Shown here one piece after another: positions 34,925 to 43,810 of a DNA stretch of 64,000 bases; positions within the stretch are counted from its first letter, which is position 1, and every line of letters begins with the position of its first letter. The stretch comes from CAYFQB01 sp964345225. Lineage in GTDB: Bacteria > Nitrospirota > Thermodesulfovibrionia > Thermodesulfovibrionales > UBA6898. The stretch covers positions 6,680-70,679 of the forward strand of contig CAYFQB010000071.1 in assembly GCA_964345225.1 (NCBI GenBank), read 5' to 3'. Position numbers and translations under genes: made by a program. The notes below the pieces were generated by a model, which was given only the letters and a program-made list of their open reading frames with translations, did no database searches and had not been told where the DNA came from.

Positions 34925-36427
34925 TTACGTCACGGCAATAATTGCATTTTTAATTACATTAAGCATCTGTTTTAGATTTTCTGGACTTACACAAAGAGGT
35001 GGCATTATTATTAAGACGTTCCCGAGCGGTCTTATGAAAACACCGTTATCCATTGCATGATATGCAACCTTCCAGCCCATTTTTTCCTTCCAGTCAAAGG
35101 GCTCCTTTGTAACCTTATTTTTTACGAGCTCAACACCTGCCATAAATCCTTTGCCTCTTGCTTCACCTACGCAAGATAATTCTGCTATCTCTACAAGACC
35201 TTCCTGAAGGATTTCTATTTTAGGCTGAAGGTTCTTCAGCGTCTCTTCCTTTTCGAATATATCAAGGCATGCTATTGCTGCAGAACACGCAAGAGGATTT
35301 CCAGTATAGGAGTGACCGTGGAAAAATGTTTTCAATTCCCTGAACTCCCCTAGGAATGCATTATATATCTCTTCCGTGGTGATTGTTACGGCAAGAGGCA
35401 TATACCCTCCAGTGATACCTTTTGACAGGCACATTATGTCAGGTACTACATCTTCATGCTCACATGCAAACATCCTTCCAGTCCTTCCAAAACCAGTCGC
35501 AACCTCATCAGCAATCATCAGAACATTGTATTTTGTGCACAGGTCCCTCACTCCTTTAAGGTATCCTGGCGGGGACACGATTATCCCTCCCGCCCCCTGC
35601 ACAAGCGGCTCTATTATCAATGCTGCGATTTCATTGTGATGTACTTTAAGAATCTCTTCCATCCTTTCGATGCACAATAAACTGCACTCAGGATACTCCA
35701 TCCCCAGTTCGCACCTATAGCAGTAAGGAGATGGAGCCCTGAAAGTATTGAACAATAGGGGTTCAAAAACCCTGTGGAAAATATCAATACCTCCGACACT
35801 TACGGCACCGATTGTGTCACCATGATAGGCATTATTAATGGAAAGGAAACTCTGCCTCCCGTCAAAATTCTTATGTTTCCAGTACTGAAATGCCATTTTA
35901 AGAGCAATTTCAACTGAGGTAGATCCGTTGTCAGAGTAAAAAACCTTACATAAACCAGATTTTGGACGTAAAGTCCCGTTGGGCGTAAAGCCCCGTTGGG
36001 CGTAAAGCCCCGTTTCGGGGACAACGCCCCATTTCGGGGGCGACGCCCCTTTTCGGGGACAACGTCCCATTACGGGATCTTGGATTTCGGATTTCAATCC
36101 TGAATTCTGAATTATTTTTATAAGCTTCTCTGCCAATTTTAACGCAGGAACATTACTGAGGCCGAGCAATGTAGAATGTGAGATATTGTCTATCTGACCT
36201 TTTATTGCATCATCAATCTCTTTCTTTCTGTGACCATGTACATTTACCCATATTGACGAAACACCGTCCAGATACCATTTTCCGTATATGTCCTTAATAA
36301 AACAGTCACGGCCTTCGACAATTATTACAGGTTTTTCATTTACCCAGTCTTTCATTTGTGTAAAAGGGTGCCATATATACCTTCTGTCAGCTTCTTCAAG
36401 CTTTTTGTTTTCTTCAATCAAGCTCAT
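34925..36427 (-). CDS. bioA: Adenosylmethionine-8-amino-7-oxononanoate aminotransferase, with an in-frame repeat insertion
   Basis: 500 aa against about 450 normally. It makes 7,8-diaminopelargonate in biotin synthesis, with S-adenosylmethionine as amino donor. The family start RRYIWHPFTQMKDW is at 16-29, and the PLP lysine is in CLSKGITGGYMPLA. HGHSYTGNPLACSAA is the PLP-phosphate region. About 38 residues (117-154) between LIKIIQNSGL and KVFYSDNGSTSVEIAL derive from an extended copy of the palindromic coding repeat, sitting on a surface loop before the conserved SDNGSTS motif. The upstream 319-bp gap holds its promoter region; no gene is seen there. Confidence 0.93.
   Translation of the reverse strand: MSLIEENKKLEEADRRYIWHPFTQMKDWVNEKPVIIVEGRDCFIKDIYGKWYLDGVSSIWVNVHGHRKKEIDDAIKGQIDNISHSTLLGLSNVPALKLAEKLIKIIQNSGLKSEIQDPVMGRCPRKGASPPKWGVVPETGLYAQRGFTPNGTLRPKSGLCKVFYSDNGSTSVEIALKMAFQYWKHKNFDGRQSFLSINNAYHGDTIGAVSVGGIDIFHRVFEPLLFNTFRAPSPYCYRCELGMEYPECSLLCIERMEEILKVHHNEIAALIIEPLVQGAGGIIVSPPGYLKGVRDLCTKYNVLMIADEVATGFGRTGRMFACEHEDVVPDIMCLSKGITGGYMPLAVTITTEEIYNAFLGEFRELKTFFHGHSYTGNPLACSAAIACLDIFEKEETLKNLQPKIEILQEGLVEIAELSCVGEARGKGFMAGVELVKNKVTKEPFDWKEKMGWKVAYHAMDNGVFIRPLGNVLIIMPPLCVSPENLKQMLNVIKNAIIAVT
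35965..36077 (-). repeat. Palindromic coding repeat element, expanded copy in bioA
   Basis: 113 bp. The plus strand starts GACGTAAAGTCCCGTTGGGC and ends AACGTCCCATTACGGG, as the copy in cobA-hemD. Internal duplication of GGGCGTAAAGCCCCGTT and of the CGGGGACAACGCCCC hairpin makes it 40 bp longer (a multiple of neither 3 nor 73, but with its flanks the frame is kept). It is flanked by TTGGATTTCGGATTTC and CTGAATTCTGAATT. The peptide keeps GRCPRKGA and QRGFTPNGTLR in the same frame as the cobA-hemD copy. Confidence 0.9.
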
Positions 36428-36447
36428 ATCTCTCCCCCGTTGGATAA

Positions 36448-36505
36448 TTAAACAATCTATATTTCAGCTGTATAATGCATTCTTTGATTATACTGTATTG
36501 TTTAA
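36448..36505 (-). promoter_or_regulatory. bioA upstream region with inverted repeat
   Basis: A perfect 9-bp inverted repeat, TTAAACAAT (36,448-36,456) and ATTGTTTAA (36,497-36,505), brackets TATAAT-like -10 boxes. It may be an operator, but 9 AT-rich bases can pair by chance. The rest of the 319-bp gap to 36,746 has a small hairpin CCCGA-CTTT-TCGGG near 36,571-36,585 and no gene. Confidence 0.3.
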
Positions 36506-36746
36506 CCTAAAAATGCATTTCAGTATAAAAAAAGCAGGTGTATGTGCAGAAAAAGTCTTTACCATTTTATCCCGACTTTTCGGGGCACCACCTTTGTAAG
36601 TCCTTTCATTACCCGATTGCCTTTACGTTATCATATAAAAGGATCTGTAACAATAAGTAGCAGATTGTGACTTGTAAAGGTTTTTATGTATGTATACCTG
36701 CGTAAAATACACTTTTTGTTTTAAGGCTATCATTACCGATCATCCG

Positions 36747-37649
36747 CTAATCACCTGTCTGTCTAATATACACTATCAAGCCAGGGAGACTCCCGACAAA
36801 TATGGAAAAAAACCATGCAAGTGATAGAGAGGTTGCCACTTCCGGTTTTATCCCTATAATCCCGAGCAATAACACAAAAGAACCTTCCCTCACTCCGAGT
36901 CCAGAGATTGAAACGGGTAATGTAGTAATGGTTATCACTATAGGCAGAAAAACAAAAAGAAGGGGAATCGGGATATTTTCTCCCATTGCAAATGCAAGTA
37001 TGATAACCTTTGAAAAATTTATGAACTGATTAAGACAGGATACCAGAAAGGCCTTTATGATAATATCCTTCCTGTTTCTCAACAAACTAAAATACTCGTA
37101 AAATTCTGAAATAACCCTGAATCTTCTCCCAAGCCTTAATCCAAAAAATATAAAGCTGCCTATTACAAAAGCAGTAAACATGGAAGGCATAATCCATTTA
37201 TAAACTGAATTACTAAAGTAGCCCATTACAAAGGGAAATACCAGGATGCCTATAGTCATAAGACTTGCAAATCCAATGTATCTGTCCATGAAAATCGATG
37301 CGAGTGTAAGGCTTATCTTCTTTGCATCTTTATTAAGATAATATGCCTTTACAGCGTCTCCGCCTACCAAGCTGGGCAAAAAATTACTGAAGAAGGCTCC
37401 TATCATATACAGTGAAAATAATCTTCCTATCTTGAATTTTTCAGGAAGAAGAAGCTTCCATCTAAACGAAGATACGAATTGCGACAGTATGTACATAAAA
37501 GATGCTGCCAAAAAATAAAGAATGCTTATGTCCTTTAGAATGGAAAAAATCTGTTTGATATCTGCCTTTGAAAAGACTAAGTAAAGTAATCCCGCACTTA
37601 CAGATAACTTCAGAAAGAAGATTAATAACTTATTTGGTGCCTGGGCCAA
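36747..37649 (-). CDS. AglD/MprF-type membrane protein (lysylphosphatidylglycerol synthase TM region family)
   Basis: 300 aa. About seven to eight transmembrane helices. The family blocks are 'SSFRWKLLLP', 'FFSNFLPSLVGGDAVKAYYL' and 'LPVSISGLGVREGSFVLLLG'. Relatives are flippase-like proteins of lipid-linked sugar or lipid synthesis, but the exact activity is unproven. The start appears to be TTG at 37,649, overlapping the glycosyltransferase by 20 bp, so it is translated with it. The role is likely tied to the sugar-lipid pathway of its two upstream neighbours. Confidence 0.85.
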   Translation of the reverse strand: MAQAPNKLLIFFLKLSVSAGLLYLVFSKADIKQIFSILKDISILYFLAASFMYILSQFVSSFRWKLLLPEKFKIGRLFSLYMIGAFFSNFLPSLVGGDAVKAYYLNKDAKKISLTLASIFMDRYIGFASLMTIGILVFPFVMGYFSNSVYKWIMPSMFTAFVIGSFIFFGLRLGRRFRVISEFYEYFSLLRNRKDIIIKAFLVSCLNQFINFSKVIILAFAMGENIPIPLLFVFLPIVITITTLPVSISGLGVREGSFVLLLGIIGIKPEVATSLSLAWFFSIFVGSLPGLIVYIRQTGD

Positions 37650-38577
37650 TGACTTTCTTTATGACGTATATAGGTTTTTTCTGGGTTTCATGATAGACGC
37701 GGACTACCATTTCACCCAATAATCCTAAACCGATAAACTGAATCCCCACAATTATTAAAAGCACCCCGAGAAGAAGAAGTGGCCTCCCGCCTATATCCCT
37801 GCCTGAAAAGAGTTTCTCAATGCTCAAGTACAGAGAGATGAAAAATCCGAGCATCCCGCTTAAAAGACCTATTGGACCGAAAAATTGAAGAGGTTTTGTG
37901 GAAAAACTCTGTAAAAACTTGACTGTAATCAAGTCCAGGACAACCTCTATAGTTTTGGATATTCCGTATTTTGATTTCCCCCTCAGTCTGGGGTGATGTA
38001 CAGTCTCCATCTCAACAATTCTCACACCGTACCAGCTTGCAACAGCCGGTATGAATCTGTGCATCTTGCCATAAAGCTTCAGGTTTTTTATTACCTCCCT
38101 ACGATAAGCCTTCAGTGTGCAACCATAATCATGAAGTTTTACCCCCGTTACTCTGCTAATAATCCAATTTGCAATGATTGACGGCAATCTTCTGGATAAA
38201 AACGGGTCTTTCCTCTTTTTCCTCCAGCCGCTAACAAGATCATTGTTTTTTATCAATTCAAGCAGCCTGGGTATATCGTTTGGGTCGTTCTGAAGGTCGC
38301 CGTCCATCGTAACTACAATGTCTCCCCTTGCATAATCAAAGCCTGCTGCAAAGGCTGCTGTCTGACCAAAGTTCCTCCTGAGGCTTAAGACTATAACACC
38401 ACTGTCCACTGACTGTATATTCTGAAGCAGTTCGAGTGTTCTGTCATTACTTCCATCATCTACATAAATGATTTCGTATTCGATAGCGATTGATTGAAGT
38501 ACCTGCTTCAGACTGCTGTGCAATTGCTGAACATTCTCCTCTTCATTATAGAATGGTATGATAACTGTAACTGTCAT
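37630..38577 (-). CDS. GT2 family glycosyltransferase (DPMS/GtrB-like)
   Basis: 315 aa. Residues 4-220 form a GT-A domain: IIPFYNEEENVQQL, YVDDGSNDRTLELL and VTMDGDLQNDP with the DxD-like metal site. The C-terminal third has two transmembrane helices (about 230-255 and 265-290). This layout belongs to enzymes that transfer a sugar from a nucleotide donor to undecaprenyl phosphate. Its stop overlaps the AglD-like start, and its start abuts the PAP2-glycosyltransferase fusion gene, which would use the lipid-linked sugar. Confidence 0.92.
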   Translation of the reverse strand: MTVTVIIPFYNEEENVQQLHSSLKQVLQSIAIEYEIIYVDDGSNDRTLELLQNIQSVDSGVIVLSLRRNFGQTAAFAAGFDYARGDIVVTMDGDLQNDPNDIPRLLELIKNNDLVSGWRKKRKDPFLSRRLPSIIANWIISRVTGVKLHDYGCTLKAYRREVIKNLKLYGKMHRFIPAVASWYGVRIVEMETVHHPRLRGKSKYGISKTIEVVLDLITVKFLQSFSTKPLQFFGPIGLLSGMLGFFISLYLSIEKLFSGRDIGGRPLLLLGVLLIIVGIQFIGLGLLGEMVVRVYHETQKKPIYVIKKVIGPGTK

Positions 38578-40604
38578 TAAAAACTCTCCAGAGGTCTGAT
38601 TTCAATTCCTTTGAAAGCATAACACTTAAAAACGGTAAATTTCATTATTTTGTCATGATCTGTGCGTACTGTGATAACTTTTTTCTCATATCTGCCAAAC
38701 CTTTCTGCCAATTCTCCAGGCATGTTCTTGTCTTTTGTTCTAACGAAAATGGCGTTGTATCCTATCAGGTTTTCAAATCCCGGCCACAGGTTATACTGGT
38801 TCATTCTGCTCCCGAGATTAACACAGTATGTTACAGGTTGTCCTTCAATGTAAAATGCGAGTTCGCTGGAGACCTGATACTTGTCAGAAAAGATAAATAC
38901 GGGACCATTTGAAGACATCTCATTATGTATCTTGCTGACCTCTTTGCCCAGTTCTTTCCAGCCGACGAGCCTTATTGTCGGGTCCCTTTCCTGTGGGAGG
39001 TTTAGCACCATAGGATAATGGGCGACAACCGTTACAACAAAAGCCAACAGAATTCCTGAAGCAACAAGAACTTTTATAGCCTTTTTTGAAATCTCGATAT
39101 CTTTTATATAATATACTGAAAAAGCTATAAACCCGGTTGCGTATCCCGGTAAAGCCCAATTTGCCTGAACCTTGCCCTGTATGCTCTTAAGAATAAAAAA
39201 AGCAACTACCGGGACGGAAAGCCAGAACAAGAAGGCACCTTCTTTGCTTTTCCTCAATTTCCATAAAGCAATAAAAACCAGCACTATCAGAACCGGAGTA
39301 ACAACACCAATCTGTGAACCGAGAAACTCAAAAAAACTTAAAGCAGATATTCTGAACCCATCACTTAGATGTGCCTGTCCAGCTGTGTGTTTCAGCGTAA
39401 TCCAACCATTGGCTGCATTCCATGCAATCACTGGGCTGAAAATTATCATGCTGATTATGGTAGCTATGTATGGGCCTTTTGCAGTCAAAAGCCTCCTCGC
39501 ATCTTTATAAAATACCAAGAAAAGAAATCCTGAAAGATAGAAAAATACCATTGAATATTTTGCCAGCATACCAAGTCCTATAGAAAATCCAAGCACCACC
39601 CAGTAAAGATTAAACGATCTACCGGCTTCAGCAGATAATTCACGGCTTAAGGCCTTATAGAAAAGAAACAGAGAGAGTATCCAGAAGAACATAAAAGGTG
39701 AATCAATCGTCATTATTACCCCATATGCAGAATATAAGGGGACGATCTGGATTAACAATGCAGACGCAAAACCTGTTTTATCATCATATAGCTCACTTCC
39801 CATCCTGTAGAATACAATGCTGCTTAAGGCGGAAAGAACTATCGCAAATATCCTGACCCCAAATATATTATTGCCGAATATCGCTGTCCCTGCATATATG
39901 ATATATGCAATTAGCGGGCCTTTTGAATAGTAACTCCAGTCAAGATGTCTTGACCATTCCCAGTAGTGTGCCTCATCCGGACTCAGGTCAAAAGGGCCGG
40001 TAACGACAAAATAAACACGGAAGAAACTGATTAAAAAAATTAGGAGACAAAGAGCCTGCCAGTAAGACTTACTTTCATATATTTTTATTGCCCACCTGTA
40101 TAACAATATTGATACATACGATGTGAAGATGCCGAGCAAGGAACCTACAATAACATCAGAAGGATAATGTACTCCAACATAAACCCTTGAAAACCCGACA
40201 ATTGCAGCAAAAAGTATAAAAAGATAGCTTAAAGAGTCTCTCTTCAGAATCCAGAATACCATCGCAAATGCAAAGGAATTAAATGCATGATTAGACGGCA
40301 TCGAAAAAGAGTCTTTGCAACTGACAAGCAGATTTATATTTTCTAAGGTATTACATGGTCTCTGTCTCTCAAAAATATCCTTTAATATATGACCACTGCC
40401 ATCTGCTAACAAAACTGCAATAAGTGGAACAGTTAGAAATAACAATGCCTTTTTCCTATCTTTCAGTATCGTCCACAGTACAAGCGGAAGAAAAATCAAT
40501 ACTGCATCATTTGTTATAAAAGGCATAAATATATCTAAAAAACTATTCTGCAGATCTCTGTTAACAAACAGGAATAATAAAGTATCGATTTCAGGAAGGC
40601 TCAT
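38577..40604 (-). CDS. PAP2 phosphatase fused to ArnT/PMT-type glycosyltransferase
   Basis: 675 aa. The N-terminal about 175 residues are a PAP2 lipid phosphatase with all three motifs: KDIFERQRP, SMPSNHAF and SRVYVGVHYPSDV. Residues 180-675 are a GT-C integral membrane glycosyltransferase with about ten transmembrane segments and the first-loop acidic motif SPDEAHYWEW, characteristic of ArnT-like enzymes that use undecaprenyl-phosphate sugars. The combination suggests coupling of sugar transfer to dephosphorylation or recycling of the carrier lipid (inference). It ends in coupling with the GT2 gene. Confidence 0.85.
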   Translation of the reverse strand: MSLPEIDTLLFLFVNRDLQNSFLDIFMPFITNDAVLIFLPLVLWTILKDRKKALLFLTVPLIAVLLADGSGHILKDIFERQRPCNTLENINLLVSCKDSFSMPSNHAFNSFAFAMVFWILKRDSLSYLFILFAAIVGFSRVYVGVHYPSDVIVGSLLGIFTSYVSILLYRWAIKIYESKSYWQALCLLIFLISFFRVYFVVTGPFDLSPDEAHYWEWSRHLDWSYYSKGPLIAYIIYAGTAIFGNNIFGVRIFAIVLSALSSIVFYRMGSELYDDKTGFASALLIQIVPLYSAYGVIMTIDSPFMFFWILSLFLFYKALSRELSAEAGRSFNLYWVVLGFSIGLGMLAKYSMVFFYLSGFLFLVFYKDARRLLTAKGPYIATIISMIIFSPVIAWNAANGWITLKHTAGQAHLSDGFRISALSFFEFLGSQIGVVTPVLIVLVFIALWKLRKSKEGAFLFWLSVPVVAFFILKSIQGKVQANWALPGYATGFIAFSVYYIKDIEISKKAIKVLVASGILLAFVVTVVAHYPMVLNLPQERDPTIRLVGWKELGKEVSKIHNEMSSNGPVFIFSDKYQVSSELAFYIEGQPVTYCVNLGSRMNQYNLWPGFENLIGYNAIFVRTKDKNMPGELAERFGRYEKKVITVRTDHDKIMKFTVFKCYAFKGIEIRPLESF

Positions 40605-40935
40605 TAAGGATATCTCTGACTCTCTTCCTTAATTCGTCTATTTTGAAAGGCTTTTCTAAAAAATTTTTAGATTCTTTTGTTTTAATCAAACCGCTGATTT
40701 TAAGTATTTTAACCAAAGGTGAAGTCATTTTCACTTTTTCAATTAAAGTCTCGGCAGAATCCTTCTCCAAATACAAATCAACTATAAGCATATCAAACGG
40801 TGCATACTTGAGTACTGCATTAAGCTCATTCATGTCTTTTGCTTTTTTAATAACATAACCTGTCTTCGAAAGAGCCCTTTCGATAGTATTCAATATCAGA
40901 GGCTCATCGTCAATGACAAGGATCTTCTCAGCCAT
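40591..40935 (-). CDS. Single-domain response regulator
   Basis: 114 aa, receiver domain only. The acidic pocket is VIDDE (8-12), the phospho-acceptor Asp is in LIVDLYLE (about 53), and the Lys is in FLEKPF (about 95). No output domain. It overlaps the start of the PAP2-glycosyltransferase gene by 14 bp, so it heads that cassette. The receiver lacks the usual Thr/Ser switch pattern in a clean form (KISGLI). Partner kinase is not in the window. Confidence 0.85.
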   Translation of the reverse strand: MAEKILVIDDEPLILNTIERALSKTGYVIKKAKDMNELNAVLKYAPFDMLIVDLYLEKDSAETLIEKVKMTSPLVKILKISGLIKTKESKNFLEKPFKIDELRKRVRDILNEPS

Positions 40936-41023
40936 TATACTAGTAATTTACCACTTTGTTTCATAGTTAGACAACCGAGCTTAAGACTTTGACAGCACAT
41001 ACACTGTCACCTTTCTTCACAGA

Positions 41024-41272
41024 TTACTCCTCTAGTAACTGCCATTCAGCATATCCTTTCTTTTTATCTTCTAATTTCCTACCCCTCAATCTTACAGATA
41101 TCTTTTGCGGGTGCGTCTTTAAAGTGATATATGCCCTGACAATATTTGCAATTGTTGCCTCCTGAAATAATAGCTCAGTGTTATCATGCAGGATTATTTT
41201 TGTCTTTATATGTCTGTGGCCTTCGGGTATTTCAGAGAAAACCTCTTTAACATCTGCATTGCTTATGTTCAT
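41024..41272 (-). CDS. Hypothetical protein, 82 aa
   Basis: From the internal ATG (MNISNADVKEVF) the product has 82 residues. Start choice: AAGGAG sits 8 nt upstream, and the ATG overlaps the plsC-like stop as TAATG; the frame open 21 bp upstream lacks a ribosome site. The sequence is small, basic and beta-rich (IKTKIILHDNTELLFQ, KISVRLRG). I recognise no family. Translational coupling suggests co-expression with the acyltransferase. Confidence 0.6.
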   Translation of the reverse strand: MNISNADVKEVFSEIPEGHRHIKTKIILHDNTELLFQEATIANIVRAYITLKTHPQKISVRLRGRKLEDKKKGYAEWQLLEE

Positions 41273-42066
41273 TAGTAGTCTCCTTTGCTCCACTCCTGAA
41301 GTTTATCTTTTATAAACTGGATTATTCTCTCATGTTCCTCTGATCCGCGTCCTTTAATACTCATTGGTTCACCAAAGGCAAAATAAACCTTCTTTTTTTT
41401 GTCTATTGGACCGAAGTCTGGTATAAACCTTCCAATGCTCCATGCATCTGTCTTTAAGGCTATGGGCACAACAGTTGCACCTGTCTTTAAGGCCAGCTTT
41501 ATTCCAAGTGTATTAAATTCCTCAGGATTGAAAACAACAGTCCTTTTGCCCTGCGGAAAAACTATTATTGATTTCCCAGATTTGAGATTTTTTGTCCCTT
41601 CCTCGATCACGGTTCTAAGGTCTTCTCGAGGGTTTGTCCTTCCAACAACTATTGGCATCCGCGATCGCATTATCGGTCCGAAAATACGCATCTCTACGAG
41701 ACTCTTTTTTACAACAAATGTAATTGGTTTTACAGGTTCTATAATACACGGCAATACAAATGTCTCAAGTGTGCTCATATGATTGGCTATAAAAACAGCA
41801 GGTCCATCAAATTTCCTTAAATTCCCTATTCCGGTTATCTCAAACCTTATTCCGATACTCTCCAGTTTCTGTAAAACGGAAAGGCTATCTTTCACAAACT
41901 CATCATCGCTGTATATACCCCTTTGAACTACTCTTCTGCTAGTTTTCCATAAAAGCCAGAAAATCCGGGGATAAAACATAAATTTCAGCCCCAGAAATAG
42001 ACTGGATAATTTAGAACGTGAACGGTTTGGATCAGTTATATAGTACTCTGCATCGGCAATTGGCAA
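41272..42066 (-). CDS. 1-acyl-glycerol-3-phosphate acyltransferase (PlsC-like)
   Basis: 264 aa. It would add the second acyl chain in phosphatidate synthesis. Motif I is NHMSTLE (the usual NHxxxxD with Glu for Asp), near 94-100; motif III is FPQGKR near 170, for the usual FPEGTR. A hydrophobic segment at 25-40 (FYPRIFWLLW) anchors it to the membrane. The substitutions suggest a divergent subfamily; substrate is uncertain. It lies between the cobA-hemD fusion and a small unknown gene. Confidence 0.82.
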   Translation of the reverse strand: MPIADAEYYITDPNRSRSKLSSLFLGLKFMFYPRIFWLLWKTSRRVVQRGIYSDDEFVKDSLSVLQKLESIGIRFEITGIGNLRKFDGPAVFIANHMSTLETFVLPCIIEPVKPITFVVKKSLVEMRIFGPIMRSRMPIVVGRTNPREDLRTVIEEGTKNLKSGKSIIVFPQGKRTVVFNPEEFNTLGIKLALKTGATVVPIALKTDAWSIGRFIPDFGPIDKKKKVYFAFGEPMSIKGRGSEEHERIIQFIKDKLQEWSKGDY

Positions 42067-42090
42067 GAACTTACCCCTGATTCGAAAAAT

Positions 42091-43785
42091 CTAAGATTTT
42101 ATAGCCCATTTCTTTATTGCCTCAACCAAAGCCTCAACCGTAGCTTCATCAGGCATTATGTCAACCTTGTGACCTGCATTCTCAATGACCTTGGCTGTTA
42201 CAGGGCCTATTACAGCGATGGCAACGTCCTTGAGAAGAGTATCGGCTTCTTCTCCCATTATCTCTCTGAAATTATTGAATGTTGCAGCACTTGTAAAGGT
42301 TGCAACGGTAATCCTGCCCTCCCTCATGAATCTTCTGAGCCTTTTCCCGTGGACTTCGGGCTTAACAGCCCTGTATGCAACTGGCACATCGATTATCCCG
42401 CCGAGTTCACGAATCTTTTCAGGAAATATTTCGCGGGCAATCTCAGCACGTGGCAACAGGAATCGTTTACCCTCTAAAAGTAAGGGGCTTGGTGCATGGG
42501 CTCCAGGTCTCGAGTTTTCAGATTGCTGACGTAAAGTCCCGTTGGGCGTAAAGCCTCGTTGGGGCAACGCCCCTTTTCGGGGACAACGTCCCTTTACGGG
42601 TTTGCGGATTGCTGAATTTAATTCTGTATCGTACTGCCCCCCGATCTTTGCTTTCTGCTCATTTATAAACGCCTCAATCAAACCCTCTGCCCTGAATTTC
42701 TTCGGCACCAGATCAACCCTGAGACCGTGTTTCCTGACTTCACCTGCGGTCTTCTGTCCTATTGCGCATATCTTGACGCCTTTCAATTCCCGTATGTCAA
42801 TGTCTCTTTCTAATATCCTGTTAAAAAAATACTTGACTCCATTAGAACTTGTAAATATCAACCAGTCATAGCTGTCAATGTTATCAATTGCGCTGTCAAG
42901 TTCATCCCATGTTTCAGGCGGGACTATCCTTACAGTCGGAAACTGAATTATCTCTGCGCCGAGTTCTTCAAAAGTTTCAAATCCTCCAGAATGCTCTCTT
43001 GTAACGAGTATCCGATGTCCAAACATCGGCTTCCTGTCATACCAGCTCAATTCCTTCTTCAAATTAACAACATCACCAACAACCATAACAGCCGGTGGCT
43101 TAATATCCTTTTCCTTAACTATGCCAGCTATTTCTTTCAAGGTACTGACAATCGTCTTCTGGTCAGGTCTTGTGCCCCATCTTATGACCGCAACAGGCGT
43201 ATCAGGGCTTCTTCCTTTTTCTACAAGCTTTTTAGTAAGGACATCTATGTTTTTAATCGCCATTAAGAACACAAGCGTGCCCACTCCTGTTGCAAGTTTT
43301 GACCATTCAATTGCGGATTCTTCTTTTGTTATATCCTCGTATCCCGGGATAACTGCAAAAGATGATGAGTAATGTCTGTGTGTAAGGGGAATACCTGCAT
43401 ACGCAGGAGCTGCAACTGAAGAACTAACACCTGGTACGACCTCAAACTCTATCCCCTCTTTTGAAAGTATCTGGGCCTCTTCACCACCCCTGCCGAATAC
43501 AAACGGGTCCCCGCCTTTTAAACGGCATACTATTTTCCCTTCTTTTGCCTTGGCTACAATAGCAGCATTTATCTCATCCTGGGTCATTGTGTGATGTCCA
43601 CCGCGTTTGCCGGCATAGATGAATTCTGCATCATGGTTTATATAGTTAAGAATCTGTGCATTAAGGTGAAAATCGTAGATCACAACCTCTGCCCTATGAA
43701 GACATTTCAGTCCCTTTATTGTAAGCAGACCGATGTCTCCAGGCCCCGCACCGACAAGATAAACAATGCCTCTTTTATCTTTCAT
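42091..43785 (-). CDS. cobA-hemD: Uroporphyrinogen-III C-methyltransferase / uroporphyrinogen-III synthase fusion, with repeat insertion
   Basis: 564 aa. Residues 1-245 are SUMT (CobA), making precorrin-2 for siroheme and cobamides: VGAGPGDIGLLTIKG (10-24), GGDPFVFGRGGEE, 'VPGVSSSVAAPAYAGIPLTHR' split across 115-140, and 'MAIKN'. Residues 255-564 are HemD, which closes uroporphyrinogen III. The repeat-derived segment at about 395-430 (GRCPRKGALPQRG onwards) lies between the two lobes of HemD (EAFINEQKAKIGG and KRFLLPRAEIARE). Siroheme would serve the sulfite reductase-like protein at 53,083. Confidence 0.95.
   Translation of the reverse strand: MKDKRGIVYLVGAGPGDIGLLTIKGLKCLHRAEVVIYDFHLNAQILNYINHDAEFIYAGKRGGHHTMTQDEINAAIVAKAKEGKIVCRLKGGDPFVFGRGGEEAQILSKEGIEFEVVPGVSSSVAAPAYAGIPLTHRHYSSSFAVIPGYEDITKEESAIEWSKLATGVGTLVFLMAIKNIDVLTKKLVEKGRSPDTPVAVIRWGTRPDQKTIVSTLKEIAGIVKEKDIKPPAVMVVGDVVNLKKELSWYDRKPMFGHRILVTREHSGGFETFEELGAEIIQFPTVRIVPPETWDELDSAIDNIDSYDWLIFTSSNGVKYFFNRILERDIDIRELKGVKICAIGQKTAGEVRKHGLRVDLVPKKFRAEGLIEAFINEQKAKIGGQYDTELNSAIRKPVKGRCPRKGALPQRGFTPNGTLRQQSENSRPGAHAPSPLLLEGKRFLLPRAEIAREIFPEKIRELGGIIDVPVAYRAVKPEVHGKRLRRFMREGRITVATFTSAATFNNFREIMGEEADTLLKDVAIAVIGPVTAKVIENAGHKVDIMPDEATVEALVEAIKKWAIKS
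42528..42600 (-). repeat. Palindromic coding repeat element, copy in cobA-hemD
   Basis: 73 bp, plus strand GACGTAAAGTCCCGTTGGGC ... CAACGTCCCTTTACGGG. Compared with the carA copy (read on the other strand) only a few of 73 positions differ. It is flanked by CAGATTGCTGA and GCGGATTGCTGAA. Translated on the minus strand it gives PVKGRCPRKG, ALPQRG, FTPNGTLR. Confidence 0.9.
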
Positions 43786-43810
43786 AGAAAGTCTATTTTA
43801 GCATACAAGT

